A stretch of DNA of 64,000 nt from Merluccius polli (lineage: Eukaryota; Chordata; Actinopteri; Gadiformes; Merlucciidae), in NCBI GenBank assembly GCA_030340625.1, contig JAOPHQ010001994.1:124001-188000 (forward strand), written 5' to 3'. The notes beneath the pieces were generated by a model. It had not been told where the DNA came from. It did no database searches and saw nothing but the letters and a program-made list of their open reading frames with translations. This document shows, one piece after another, positions 30,533-42,650 of this stretch. The position numbers and the translations under genes are program-made. Each line of letters opens with the position of its first letter. Position 1 is the stretch's first letter.

Positions 30533-33513
30533 CTAAATGAAGACACAATTCGGCACAATATATTCAAAATCATCCTGTGTGCCATATGTCATCTGCAAGT
30601 CAAACGGTTTATGGTACACCAGTTCATTTACACTGACAATCTTCCATTCCTCAACCTCTTTGAAGCTGACTTTAACTGAATGAAAATGTTCATCAAAATA
30701 ACATGTATGTAGAACTACACAGATCAAAAGTACCTCCTCATCTTGTACAAAAATGTCTCTGATTTGGCAAAACTTAGGAAGATCAATGTCAACACTACTG
30801 CAAATAATGAACTTTTGCCCATTTAACTTGCAAAACAGAAATTTCCACAGAAACATTCAAATACAATGCAATATTGTCACCCTCATTCACATCACACAGA
30901 GCAACCATTTTCCCAGGACCCTTTTTAATAGCGGTAGACGCCAAGTCAAACTTGTAGGCCAAGTCATTTTGATGTTTGATTGCTAGAGTCTTAGTTACAT
31001 TTTTAAAACTTTTCAGTTGTTTTTTGAAGTAATAATGCTTAGACTCATAACGCATTGACCACATGTGAATAACAGGCCCCAGAAGTCTTATACAACGTGG
31101 ATAATTAATTAGAAAATGATGTTTGGGCAAAAGCCTTTTAGAGGGAAATAAATGTTTGAATAGCCTGTGATGTTCAGCTATGACATGTTTTAAACAAATG
31201 GTCAAACCTTCTGTTAAAATAGGTGAAAACGCAATGTTGACTATTTGCAAAAGTAGTAAAAGAAGCTGCCAGCACTTGTCGCCTCTCTGCACAACATCCC
31301 CAAATATAAGGGGCATATTTCTGACAAAACACCATGTCTGGATAGCATTAAGCCCTAAATCATTTCCTTCTTCTAGTCCAGGGGTCTCCAATGTGTAGCT
31401 TGCGAGCTACCAGTAGCTCGCTGCCCCTTTCCAAGTAGCTCGCCAAAGGGCCAGTGAATCATACATAAATTTGAAAACTTAATTGGTCCCTCGGCACATC
31501 TACTTAAATTTATGTCCAATCAAAATTCACAGTTGTCCCGCCCCCTTCCAACACAAAATGATTATTAGCCAATTAGCTGTCAATCAAAAAGTTGCGCTGC
31601 TGTCAAACTTGATGAGTCAGTGGTGACGTGAGATGAGCGAGAGTGGACATATATAACAATGATAAGTGAATAAGTAGCAATATCTGTATTTGTAGTAATA
31701 CCAATAACAATGATAATAATATTAATAATTTTGTGATGTTTTAATACAGAATGTGAGATGTGAACAGTAACATATTGTAAATGTTCAGGAAAAGAAAGCT
31801 TATTGAGCTTGTTTGTTCAAAATGAGCGATGAGAATAAATGTTACAAAACATGAGTAGCTCTCTGCCATTTCTATTTTGTAAAAGTAGCTCTCAGAGGAA
31901 AAAAGGTTGGAGACGCCTGTTCTAGTCTGACTCCAGATGGCTTATTCTTACTCTCTGTGTAGCCATAATTGAATGAGTGTATCCGAGCTTGTAGTTCTCT
32001 GTGTGAAATGAAGTCTGACAAATATTCTAATACTAATTTCATCTCGTATTGGGCAACTCCTTCCAATATATCGTGCATAATGTCGACAGAAAAATTCTCT
32101 GATACACTGAAGGACTTGAGCTCATCAAGTAAACAAGAACGCTTAACACCATACACATGAATTAGTGTTGGGTTTGCCTGTATAGCTTCACAATGGTGCA
32201 GGTGTATATCTTTTGATCGTAAAGTCACACTGGGGTCATCCTCACAAAAGACAGTTGGAAACTTTTCCTTCTCAGTCAGGCAAAATCGACAGCAGTAACG
32301 GGCTGAAAATGATTCAACATATCCAAACAAGCAATGCAATCCAAGATTATCCCCCGTTACTTGGAATATACTAACCCGTAAACGGCCATTGAAGAATTGA
32401 ACTTCAATTCCCTCAGTCTCGAGTACTTTAAGGTCTGACACAAGTGGCTCTAATATTGCATTGAACCCATATGTTTTAATATCTTGGGTGTGGAAGAGTG
32501 TGCATAGATATGTTGTCCAAACATGAATTAAATTTAGACTGGAAATTTTGCAACGTAAAGTATATGCCTCCTATTTTATGAGAAACTTTTTTGGATCCCA
32601 AGGGATTACATGGTTCAAAGTCATCATAGAACAACTGTATTTTTAATGCATGACTCTCATTTGAAAAAAGTGGATGTGCCTTTATATATAACCCATCCTC
32701 CAAATCAACATACAAGCCATCTGGGGAACTCCTGCCAGATTTGAGCATACTACTCGTCTTTGAATTTTTGAAAATGGACTGTAATGTTTGTAGAATAGGA
32801 ACATAAGAGAATTTGTCTGTGACGAGCACTTGGTTGTAAGTACCAGTTTTTTTGTTCCTCCTATTTCCAAACCTGACTCCAAGTACTTTCTCTACAGGAG
32901 TAACAATTTCACATGTCTCTTTGAAATAGGACTTCCGTTTAGAGACTGTATTAAGGGAGGTAAAGGGATTTTCAATTTCACTAAATGCTTTTGTGATTCT
33001 AATATGCATTTCATTTTCTGGGGATAAGCATTTTAAAGCTGTTTCTTTCACCTAACTTTGAATCTGTTCCACAAGTTCTTCCAATTACGACACTACCCCA
33101 TCAACAGTATTTTGGCCTACTCCTGCTGACAGCAGTTGAGCTACAATAGATCCACAAGCATCCTTGGTGTTTTCATTGGTCACTGAAAAATCTGCAGTTT
33201 TGACTGAGGAGGTAGCCACATCGCTAAAACACAAATCACTATCATCATCACAAGACATTGACACATTTCTGGCCGCAGAGGTCTGTCCCTCAGTGTTACT
33301 TTGAACTGAACATTGTCCACTATGAACTCGATTCAAATGTTTTCTAAACCCTGAAAATGACCCAAACTCAAGAGAACAACCATTCTGGCCACATTTAAGG
33401 GAGAGAGTTTTCCCAGGCAATAAACCATGAACACTCTTCAGGTGTCTAACAGGAATATTCACCCCACCAAAACATTCACTACATAGAATACACAACATAT
33501 TGTCAGAGACCAC
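30533..33513 (-). pseudogene. C2H2 zinc-finger protein with transposase-like body (teleost repeat family), interrupted
   Basis: N-terminus (33513-33085): two C2H2-like fingers, 'CILCSECFGGVNIPVRHLKSVH' region and 'CGQNGCSLEFGSFSGFRKHL', then an acidic/serine linker. Body: 33051-32476 ('VLGVRFGNRRNKKTG'), 32441-31930 ('GLHCLFGYVESFS', 'YCCRFCL', 'SVDIMHDILEGVAQYEMKL'), 31378-30860 ('INYPRCIRLLGPVIHMWSMR', 'SKHYYFKKQLKSFKNVTKT') and 30856-30533 (ending 'YHKPFDLQMTYGTQDDF...'). The family is common in fish genomes and I associate it with Tnp2/CACTA-type transposases, with limited certainty. Breaks: stops or shifts near 33080 and 32455, and a MITE at 31379-31919. It stands 34 bp downstream of a SAMD3-like gene on the same strand. 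Confidence 0.6.
31379..31919. mobile_element. hAT MITE in the zinc-finger/transposase-like gene
   Basis: Ends CAGGGGTCTCCAA and, inverted, CAGGCGTCTCCAA; perfect 8-bp TSD TTCTAGTC at 31371-31378 and 31920-31927. 541 bp with no coding capacity. Subterminal 'gtagctcgc'/'gtagctctc' repeats occur at both ends. Confidence 0.9.
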
Positions 33514-33547
33514 CTGGCTTATAGATTAGTAGAGCTCAACAGCTAAT

Positions 33548-35818
33548 TTAGTGGAGCAATCTTGCTCTGAGTTCAGCAACCCGAGGAGTCTCTCTAACCT
33601 TTCCTATGTTTATTTCAAAAATTGTGGTCTGAATGAAAGTGTACATTTTGTACAGCGCATTGTTGTAGGATGTGCCAAATACAAAGTGAGCTTTCAAAAG
33701 TTCATCAAATGCTCCAACAGCACTCACAGCCTGACAAGCTATGGCTTGCTTGTCCAGTATGATGTAGTAGCCATGGATGCGACTTTTCTTGGTACCGGTG
33801 TCAAGAAGATAGGGCTGTCTTATCTCTTTGATGGAATCAAGGTGCTGTTGTATGCTGGTTCCTGTCTGTCGATGACACACAAACAAAAGACATTTGTTCA
33901 ATTTCAAGTCAATCTGGTTATTTTAATTGATTGATGAGCAAGCCAGCCTGAAAAGCATAGCACTGCTCATCACTGAGCCTCCCAATCTGTGAAATAAATT
34001 GAGCATAGCGTTAGTTCAGGCAGGCCACGAAGTCAGGCTCGGCTCAGTACAGATATCACAGTAGTCATAATCATAGTCATAATTGCCGCTTTAGGTTACG
34101 TTACGTATGCAGAGCGCTTCAAATATGTAGTATTATTATAGACATACATCAGCTGATTCCCCTAGCTTCCTATTGGATACCATACACAGTCAGCTGACAG
34201 CTCGGCTGACTCCCCCTCAAACACCCATTGGCAAACATCATTCTTGGCGCCTTATTTAAGCTGCTTCCGCCTGCCTATCTTCGCTGCTTTCTCTGCTAGC
34301 TTTGCAACCCACCTCCACCCCAGCTCCTCCTTTTATGTTGTATCTAATTAATCAATGTCTTTTTCTGATTGTCATTGATGCTTGCTCTGTTCTGTACGCT
34401 GGGGGGTCTCTGCTGCCGCTCTCCTTGTCTTAAACCTTTCTATGTAGGCACATGGAAGGGCAGGGAGGTGTGCTCTCCCTGCCTTAAGGTTTTCCACATA
34501 GGCACGTGGAAGGACAAGGAGGTCCCAGAACAGAGCCATACCGCCAAATGTAATATTCTGCATGTAATATTCTGCTTTAGAATAAAAGATTATTTTGACA
34601 AAAGTGGTCCTGACTGAAATAATATAATATGAAAATCCAGTGTAACACTATTTTACATGGTTCAGTACATCTAATTGATTTAGTAAAGTCTAACAGTCTG
34701 TAATATGCAATGCATTTACATATCTCTCATCCTACATAATCTGAACAATGTACAGTAAATACATGATGTTGCATATAAAATATCCTAAATACCCTGTATC
34801 TGGGACCAGACCATGTAAAATAGTATATCAAGCTTTCAATTCCACAGATATTGAAGGCCTTACTGCATAACACAATAGCATTGGATACAATGTGTAATGC
34901 AATAGTTTTACTGCTGGATGTAACATTTATTCACTGTTGGGCTAACCTTCTGAAACACCACAAGAAGCTTCTCCGCTTGAGACGCCGCCATCTTGCCAGG
35001 TCGCTTGCGACCCTGTGCTGAAGATGGAAATAGATACAGGAGGAGGAGGATTCCAGACATGTCACTGTCCCATCCTAAAACACACACAGACACACACAAT
35101 AATATGACCAATAGGCAGACTGGTCGAACTAAAGAATAAACTGGTGCAGTTTAGATTGAACAATAAATGTATAAATCCTTACCCATATCTTCATGATCAC
35201 TAATGACATGGTCAGATGATTCAGCAACATCAATGAGTTCTTGGAGTTCAGCTGTGTGGTGTAGCCCCTTGCCTTGGGTGATGATTTTGTCTTTGAAGGC
35301 GGTGGGCCATCTCTCCTTAAATTTGTTGCTTGTGGCCTCTCCAAACAACTCCACAAAGTCCTGTTCAATCTTGGATGGAAAAAGAGAGTTGTTTTTGATA
35401 CCATAAATCTATCAATGCAAACTCGATTCTCAAAATATTTCCACTGTATTTTAAAGTTTGGGTAATGTCTCTTGACATTACCCAACTCAAACCATAGATG
35501 CATGCATCCACCTGAAAATCATTACTTACTAGGCCTTTCACATCTTTAAAACGTGGGTATTCTGCCAGGACATTGCCACATCTGTCAGGATCTTCAACCA
35601 TATTCCTTCGATGCTGAAAGGTACTCTTCATTTTCTGCTTGACTGTTTCTTCATCAACACTATGCTTCATCAGGGAGATTGCATTGACGCAGTCTTCATC
35701 AGAGTGTTGTGAAGTGCCTGCAACTTGTCTTTGTGCTGTTGGACCTCCATCAAATGTCTTGACTCCTTGTGATTTCCTGTCCGAGTTGTTTCTCTGGACT
35801 GTCATTATTCGCCAACTG
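33548..35818 (-). CDS. SAMD3-like protein, C-terminal four exons
   Basis: Exons 35530-35818, 35183-35369, 34947-35074 and 33548-33865 join in frame. They carry, in order, 'VKQKMKSTFQHRRNMV' and 'EYPRFKDVKGL'; 'IEQDFVELFGEATSNKF' and 'TAELQELIDVAES'; 'GWDSDMSGILLLLYLFP' and 'QAEKLLVVFQK'; 'TGTSIQQHLDSIKE', 'AFDELLKAHFVFG', 'YTFIQTTIFEINIGKV', stop. This is the C-terminal layout of proteins annotated as sterile alpha motif domain-containing protein 3-like in fish; their molecular role is not established. The exon 3 donor is weak (GTTAGC). No SAM domain was found upstream, so the 5' end is missing or unrecognised. All four exons are open. Confidence 0.65.
33866..34946. other. Intron of the SAMD3-like gene
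   Basis: No exon seen. An imperfect tandem duplication of about 62 bp lies at 34430-34525 ('tatgtaggcacatggaaggg' and 'cacataggcacgtggaagg'). Otherwise AT-rich unique-looking sequence. Confidence 0.5.
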
Positions 35819-36750
35819 AGGTAAACAAAACCTGCATAGCAATATTTTACGTAAAGTTTGACAACCATTTTCATCCAAACAGGTAAAAGAGCACCTTCAA
35901 GGTCTCCTAAAAACAACCCAAAGAGAAAGAGAACCCAAGGACATACAGGTCCTGTTTCCCCACTGCCAATTATGCCAAGAGTGTGTGTGTGTGTGTATGT
36001 GTGTGTGTAGCTTGATTTCCAATATTTATACCACTACTAGCTTTATTTTTTCACGAAATACAGCAAGAAAGTGTCGGACACCGTGCGTGAAGTAAAAAAA
36101 AACTGGTTAGAGCCAGGCAGCCAGATGACGGTTAAAAAAAGAAAAAGAAAAAAAAATCTCCGACAGGCAGAGACGCAACGCGAGTTGGCACCACGTCTGA
36201 ACGAACCCACGTTTACCAGAACTCTACTGGTTCATAAGTAAGTACCAACCTAAGTAATAACAAACCTGAAGTTGAAGAAACCCTAAACATTAACGGAAAA
36301 CGACCCGCGAACCTGAGTGACTGAGGGAGAGACAGAGAGCTGTTCTGTGTGCGAGTGATCAGAGCAGGACACAACAACACATCTGCATTGTGTAGGGGAG
36401 GGGCGCTGTAGCCTATCACAGAATGCTGACACAGTCAGCTACCCAATGAGGATTTTCATTCAATCCGAGCACAGATATTGACTCGTATTACTCATATAAT
36501 ACTCGTACTCGGCAAAAGTGCTTTATCCGTACCGGATACTCATTTCAGCCGAGTATCCGGCTCAACTCTAATAGCTATCATGTCTACAAAAAGCTGAACA
36601 TTTTGATAGTTGAATGGTTTATGTAGCTGAAAGTATGGCGGAGGAGAAGCGGACCAACAAAAGTTGGTAGAATAAGAATAATGTTAAAAGGCAGAAACCT
36701 TGGACAGACCCTTCGGCTCTAGGTGGGTGGTCATCTGCCTTGACCAGTTG

Positions 36751-36787
<37 letters not shown>

Positions 36788-37095
36788 CGAGAGAGAGAGA
36801 GAGAGCAAGCAACTACATCAATGCACTAGCACCAATGATGGGGGACAGCGAGCAGCAACAACAGTAACTGTATATAACTGGTAACTGATATTAGCAATGG
36901 CAGTCAAGCAGGACCATGGAGGCTCCGCCAGGATCCATGAGAACCTGCGAGACGAGAAAACACAAGAACTCCGGGGAAGAAGTGTTAGTAACATGCATTA
37001 ATGGGACATGAATGTGTGCACACAGAGAGAGAGAGAGAGAGAGCGAGAGACTCAGTGCACCAAGGGAAATCCCCCGATAGTCTAGGCCTATAGCA
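35819..37095. other. Non-coding with microsatellites
   Basis: A possible upstream exon of the SAMD3-like gene may lie at 35826-35905 (minus) but is unproven. (GT)n at 35981-36009, (GA)n at 36758-36805 and 37024-37050. Nothing else recognised. Confidence 0.5.
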
Positions 37096-37099
37096 GCAT

Positions 37100-37720
37100 A
37101 ACTAAGGGATGGTTCAGGACTCACCTGATCCAGCCCTAACTATAAGCTTTATCAAAGAGGAACGTCTTAAGCCTACTCTTAAATGTGGAGAGGGTGTCTG
37201 CCTCCCGAACCACAACTGGAAGCTGGTTCCACTGAAGAGGAGCTTGGTAACTGAAGGCTCTGGCTCCTGTTCTACTTTTAGAAACTATTGGAACCACCAG
37301 TAGCCCTGCATTCAGAGAACGCAGTGTTCTAGTGGGGTAGTAGGGTACTATGAGCTCTTTGAGATATGAAGGGGCCTGCCCATGAAGAGCTTTATAGGTG
37401 AGGAGGAGGATTTTAAATTATATTCTAAATTTTACAGGGAGCCAATGCAGAGAAGCTAGTACAGGAGAGATGTGATCTCTTTTCCTAGTTCCTGTCAGTA
37501 CTCGCGCTGCAGCGTTTTGAATTAATTGAAGCATCTTAATGGATTTATTTGGACAACCTGATAATAAGGAGTTGCAGTAATCCAGCCTTGAGGTAACAAA
37601 TGCATGGATTAGTTTTTCTGCGTCTGTCTTTGATAGGATGCGTCTGATTTTTGTAATATTACGTAAATGAAAAAAGGCAGTCCTAGAGGTCTGCTTTATG
37701 TGGGAATAATAAACTGGTCA
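37100..37720. repeat. Interspersed repeat of a widespread fish family (fragment)
   Basis: Contains phrases such as 'agagctttataggtgagg', 'agggagccaatgcagagaag' and 'gcagtaatccagccttgagg' that I recognise as a very common interspersed teleost sequence. I cannot assign its class. There are no long reading frames and no clear ends. Confidence 0.5.
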
Positions 37721-38093
37721 TAATGCATTAATACTTTCACTACACACATTTGCTTTGAGGTATTACCCCTGTTATAAACTTAGATGTTCAAGATCATATA
37801 GTGCTGGAGTTTAAAAATTTACAGTAAATAGTATGTGCTCAATTGCATTATCTTTATGTACCTTAAAAACATGCACAAAAACAGAGAAAAATTGGACTTG
37901 ATGTTATTGATCATGTTCTAGTCCCTTTCATAAGGGTTTGGCAATGGTGTTATGTACACAGCATCATCTGTTTCAACAAGAACACATTTTGTTTTAAGGC
38001 CTAAAAAAAAAAAAAGTTTGGTTCCTGTTGGTTGTCAGTTGAGGTCATGGGTAGGTAGGAAATTTTATTTTATTATTTTATTTTTCCAGTGGC
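37721..38093. other. Non-coding
   Basis: AT-rich, with an A-run near 38003-38015. No gene, repeat end or motif recognised. Confidence 0.5.
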
Positions 38094-38192
38094 AGGGGGG
38101 GGGGGTGCGCGATTGTCAACGGGGGGGGTGCGCGATTGTCAACGGGGGGGGGGGGGGGGGGGGGCGCGATTGTCGGGGGGGGGGGGGGGGGG
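38094..38192. repeat. Long G tracts separated by GCGCGATTGTC
   Basis: Runs of up to about 22 G alternate with 'gcgcgattgtcaac' (about 38106, 38131 and 38163). A related 'gcgcgattgttgagc' plus G-run occurs at 47471. Likely a slippage-prone tandem repeat and a possible G-quadruplex; the assembled length is uncertain. Confidence 0.85.
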
Positions 38193-38854
38193 ATGTCATG
38201 TCATCGTGCGTGCCTATCGCTATCGCTGTCTATGATTTAGACTTGATGGTTTCGGTTGAGTATGTGGGGACTCGTCCCCAGCGTAACTGACGCCTATGGT
38301 TAACACACCCACCACCCTCTCCTCACTCCAGTTTGTGAATGGAGCCAGGGGTGCGTTCGGATTACGCAGTTTATTCAATCAATTCATAGTAACGCACCGC
38401 ATTTAACGTTCAGTAACGATAACGGCGTTGTACCGACGAAAACAGTAATTAGTTAGATTACCCCGTTACTGAAAAAATAACGGCGTTGCTTTTTGTAAAC
38501 AAAACAAAGCAACAAGAAAAAAGTTTTCGCTTCTGTGGCTATAGTGGGAGCAATTCCGAATTCCGTTTGTCACGCTGTTGCATGGGCAAACAATGGAGAC
38601 AACGCATACGTCCATCTTTCTCCCGCAACCATAACGAGCGCTACCGATATCCAGTCGTCTGCATGCAGATCCCACGTGAAGCCGTTGGTTTCATTTAAAA
38701 ATGAGAGAATGCGCTCATCCTTGTACAGGATGAAGAGGTGCTGTACAAAAACGTAATTATAGTTTGCGTCAAAAAATGTTTGTTTGTTTTTTTTCTTCCC
38801 CAAGCTCATAAAATAATTTGGGTCGCACATAAATTGACAGGGTCGGTCGGAAAC
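38193..38854. other. Non-coding repeat debris
   Basis: 38230-38290 matches the interrupted host sequence at 10060-10085 plus 10464-10490. 38450-38480 has 'taccccgttactg' and 'aaataacggcgttg', a fish transposon-like end motif. No gene supported. Confidence 0.5.
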
Positions 38855-39647
38855 CTACGGAGCCCCAGACATGACATGGTAAAAAAATAAAAAGAAATTG
38901 TAGCTACAACGTGCGCACGACATACTAAGTCGTGCGCACGACATACTATTTCGTGCCCACGAAATAAGTATAACGTGCCCACGAAATACTAAGTTGTGGC
39001 CACGAAGTAGGTATAATGTGCGCACTACCTGGACAGCTGGGTAAGCAAATCGAGCGCACCTTGCCCATGTCAGTTCGTACGAGCACAGCGCTCCACTGCT
39101 TCCACAAAGTATCCCCCGATAACTTTCGGGTCGCTGTTAGTGAGGGCGGCCCGCAGCCAAATTATGTTACGTGAGAACCCGTCGACGCAGCCATTAATGC
39201 ATATCCATATGCATTAATGCATATCCATATGCATGAATGCATATGTTTAGATTTCTCTCGGTAATGATGGTTCCTTGCAGTGCCAGGCTTTTCAGAATGT
39301 CTTTGTAGCTCATTCCCAGCCTAAAATAAAATTCTATCATACTGTCCCTGCTCATCGTGTAGCTTTAGCCCCTCGACTGCCTCCACCTTAGACCTTAGAG
39401 AAGGTGCGCTCGATTTGCTTACCCCACTGTCCAGGTAGTGCGCACATTATACCTACTTCGTGGCCACAACTTAGTATTTCGTGCGCACGACTTAAGCTGT
39501 GTCCCAATTCACGGAATGCATGCTTCGAAGTACGCATTCGAAGGGCGCTTACGTCATAACGCGGCGCGAAGGCTGTCCCAATTCGCAGACTCCTTCGAAT
39601 GCGTACTTCAAATGCGCACTTCTTTTCCCTCTTTTGGAGGACGCATC

Positions 39648-39871
39648 ATAGATATATATAGAACACTAGATGCCTCGTCCGCGTTGCTGGCCAACGGAGT
39701 CGAACGTCCGCACATGGCGGCCATCTTACTCCAGGCAGCTCGGGCCCCAATAACATGTGTTGTAGTGGTACATGTACTTTTAAATAACCATAACTTGCTC
39801 AAATTTCATCCGATTTTCAAACGGTTTGGTTTGTTATAAACGTCAAAGATGTAGTTATGACACTGCATAAT

Positions 39872-39902
<31 letters not shown>

Positions 39903-40113
39903 GAATAATGTTCTAAAATAGGTAGATTACAATATTTCCTATTACAAATAGGCTATAAGAAAGGCTGCATGTTGAAATCCGCCACCCTGTACAGAGATCT
40001 TGCCTGTGGTAAGATGCCTGTGGTCGACCGTCTTGCCTGGAGTAAGATGGCCGACCTGTGAGGACGTTCTAGACTCCGCCGTAACACATCTAGTGTTCTA
40101 TATATATCTATGG
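39648..40113. mobile_element. hAT-type MITE inside Harbinger copy 2
   Basis: Ends ATAGATATATATAGAACACT and, inverted, the same after two extra bases (CC). 8-bp direct repeat GACGCATC at 39640-39647 and 40114-40121. Copy 1 lacks the insertion (its empty site is near 19396-19420), which proves it. Confidence 0.85.
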
Positions 40114-40194
40114 GACGCATCGCAACTATCCTTCGCGGCCTCGTATATCCCAAAATCCTTTGCGCGTCGCTGTTCAGAGGCGGGAAAAGGCATA

Positions 40195-41334
40195 ATGGCG
40201 ACACCGAGCGGCGAGGATTTTACATTTAAATGCAAGTATTGGGTATATATTTAATGACTTTTACGGTGATGATTTTACATTTAAATGTAAGTATTGGGTA
40301 TATATTTAATGACTTTTACGGTGATGATTTTACATTTAAATGTAAGTATTGGGTTTATATTTAATTACTTTTACTTATTACTACTTATACTTTTACTGAT
40401 TACTTATATTTTATTACTTTTATTATCCCTGCTTTATTTCCAGACTGCAAACTCCAGTTAAACGATTGGATTGAATAAAGAGCTACGTTTAGGATTATCA
40501 CTATTATGTTATACTTCATTATTATCATTATTATGATCATTTTTTTGCTATATAACCCTTTTGTCTGTTGACAGCAAAAAAAAACGTGTTTTACATTTCA
40601 TTTTGTTTTAGGGAGCAAGGAGCAGACAGAGAAGCTAATCAAAATCCGATGTCAGAACGACATACTTTTTACAGGGGCGAAGCACTCCGCCACAGTGGGT
40701 TGGAGGTAAGGCTGATATCCCTTTTTGTAAATCTTTGCATCCCTGTGTTAATGTGATCTCGTGTTTACCTTTTCTCTTGCTTCTCTGTGTTTAGAATAAT
40801 TCTGGAAAAGATGGGCCTGGGGGGGAAGGTCCAGCCCCACCAGGCCAAAAAGAAGTGGGACAATATGAAAAAGAAGTATAAAGTAGGTTTGGATTTGTTT
40901 TACCCATGCACGTTACTAAATACTTTGCTGAAAATTGCTGACGTAATTGATTTCCACTGCAGGACTGCAAATATCCAGGAACAGGGGAGGGAACTAGTGG
41001 GAAGCCCACTGCTGCCAATTGGCCCTGGTTTGTCCTCATGGATGAGGCATTAGGACAGAGGCCTTCTATTGCCCCCCCTGTCCTAATTGCCTCCATCCCT
41101 GAGGACACACCAGGGCCAAGTGCAGTGGGTGACCAGCAGGGAGGTGGGGATGAGGATGAGGAGTTGGAGGAGAGCCAGCCAGGGCCAAAAAGAAAGAGGA
41201 GGAGGGAGGATGACCTCCTAAGTTTAATGAAAGAGGACCTGAAAATGCAGAGGGAGGCAGAGGAGAGGAGGGAGGAGAGCAAAGAGCGTATGGACAGACT
41301 CTTCTCTCTCTTAGAGAAAATTGTTAATAAATAA
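40195..41334 (+). CDS. Myb/SANT-like Harbinger partner protein, copy 2 (4 exons, open)
   Basis: Exons 40195-40231, 40612-40705, 40795-40882 and 40963-41334, phases 1, 2 and 0, giving 196 aa. Start MATPSGEDFTFK; the Myb/SANT-like trihelical domain runs over exons 2-3 ('TEKLIKIRCQNDILFTG', 'HQAKKKWDNMKKKYK'). Then 'NWPWFVLMDEAL', an acidic linker, a basic 'PKRKRRREDD' nuclear-localisation-like patch and a C-terminal coiled coil ('MQREAEERREESKERM'). The exon 1 donor in frame is GC (40232-40233), not GT; two tandem copies downstream offer GTAAGT. It works with the transposase as DNA-binding and import partner. It converges on the minus-strand transposase gene. Confidence 0.8.
40213..40375 (+). 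repeat. Three 55-bp tandem units carrying a 5' splice site
   Basis: 'ga(g/t)gattttacatttaaat' begins at 40213, 40268 and 40323. The first unit has donor GCAAGT, the next two GTAAGT. Copy 1 carries four such units. Confidence 0.9.
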
Positions 41335-41497
41335 ATTCTTTTTGTAGTTATTTTTCTTGTTTGTTGTTATAAAATTAAACTATTGTTAATTGTTACACGT
41401 TGTCTATTCCATTTAGTATTAACAACTTAAGTACAATTTATAACAGGATTAGAAAACAGCATAAAGTGCTACGGTTCAAGAACAACAAGGGATTTAA

Positions 41498-41502
<5 letters not shown>

Positions 41503-41540
<38 letters not shown>
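41503..41540. repeat. (AT)n microsatellite
   Basis: Nearly pure AT run in the Harbinger copy 2 spacer, longer than the equivalent at 17956-17974. Confidence 0.9.
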
Positions 41541-41809
41541 TGTATATATATGTTTTATTTTATTTTTCATTCATTTATTTCATTGAACTATAAATAACAT
41601 GAACAACACACACTCCACACACCCTCCACATACACAAAAAAACAACAAAAAACCACAAAATGGACTCTTTACAGGGTTGCCATACCTAAAAAAATAAACA
41701 CTTTTTTTTATAATTTATATACATTTTCTGAACAGCATGGATTGAAGAAATGTGGGGTGTATATATATATACACCCCATGTCTATTGAATTGTAATATAT
41801 AAACTTTAC

Positions 41810-42321
41810 AAAATTACAGCGTGTAGCATGGACATATGAATGCCGTTGGATGGGCTCCGGAGGAGGCCCGACAGCTGGGCCGCAGAGGTAGCTCCTCGGA
41901 GGGCCTGGAACAGGTCCACCACGGCACTGGTGCACGATCCCCCCCTCCCATCTCCTCCTGGAGCATGGGGCCTTGTTCTCCTGGTCCCCTGGCAGAGGGG
42001 CGGCTGGCCTGGGCTGCTCCAGGCTGGATCCAGGAGAGGCTAGCAGCAGACGGCTGCCGGTGGTGGTAGCTGTGCTGCCGGTGGTGGTAGCTGTGCTGCC
42101 TCCCCGCTCCTCTGCTGGCCGTTCAGGAGGAGCTGGTGTTGCGGTGGCTGTCCTCTACTGCGGCTGGTGGAGGAGGAGCCCCACAGTGTGTGTGTTGGTG
42201 GCTGGTTTATCCTGGGTGCCATGATTGCTCATGCACCCAGTGTGCAGCCCCACCCAGCCAGAGTCCAATCAGTCTGACTCAGGCCAGGTGAGGCTGTAAA
42301 CCAGCCATCAACAACACACAT
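41810..42321 (-). repeat. Captured LTR-like fragment, Harbinger copy 2
   Basis: Counterpart of 17231-17760. The sequence between 'cacacact' and 'gtggggctcc' (36 bp in copy 1, including the start of the primer-binding site) is deleted here, leaving 'cacactgtggggctcc'. Confidence 0.65.
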
Positions 42322-42513
42322 TCCACAATGTACAATAGGCTGAGGAGGAGTGCAGTGCTGCTGGGCTGGATGGAATGCCACAATAAATACCTTGTGTAGT
42401 GGGACATCATCTGGGCATCATTCAGGGTGTTTGGGGGTCTGGTCTCCAATGTCCACCACATCGTCCATCAAGTGGGTTTGCAGGGCTGACTTGATCGACG
42501 ACTGCCATGTCAC
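42322..42513 (+). pseudogene. Eroded antisense transposase relic, Harbinger copy 2
   Basis: Counterpart of 17041-17230 with the same internal deletions; it reads in the sense opposite to the intact minus-strand transposase beside it. A shorter (ATT)n tract follows at 42534-42569. Confidence 0.8.
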
Positions 42514-42531
42514 TAAGAATGTTTAAGAAAG

Positions 42532-42571
<40 letters not shown>

Positions 42572-42650
42572 AATTATTATTATTTTTTAAAAACTATCTA
42601 CAAAACACTTTAAATAGGAATAATGGCTTTAAAATTATTTTACTTGCCAA

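Noticed and set aside
38900..39000. Repeated palindromes 'gtgcgcacgac' with short spacers, CRISPR-like at first sight
   Set aside because: Spacers are only a few bases, irregular and part of a foldback transposon arm in a vertebrate genome.
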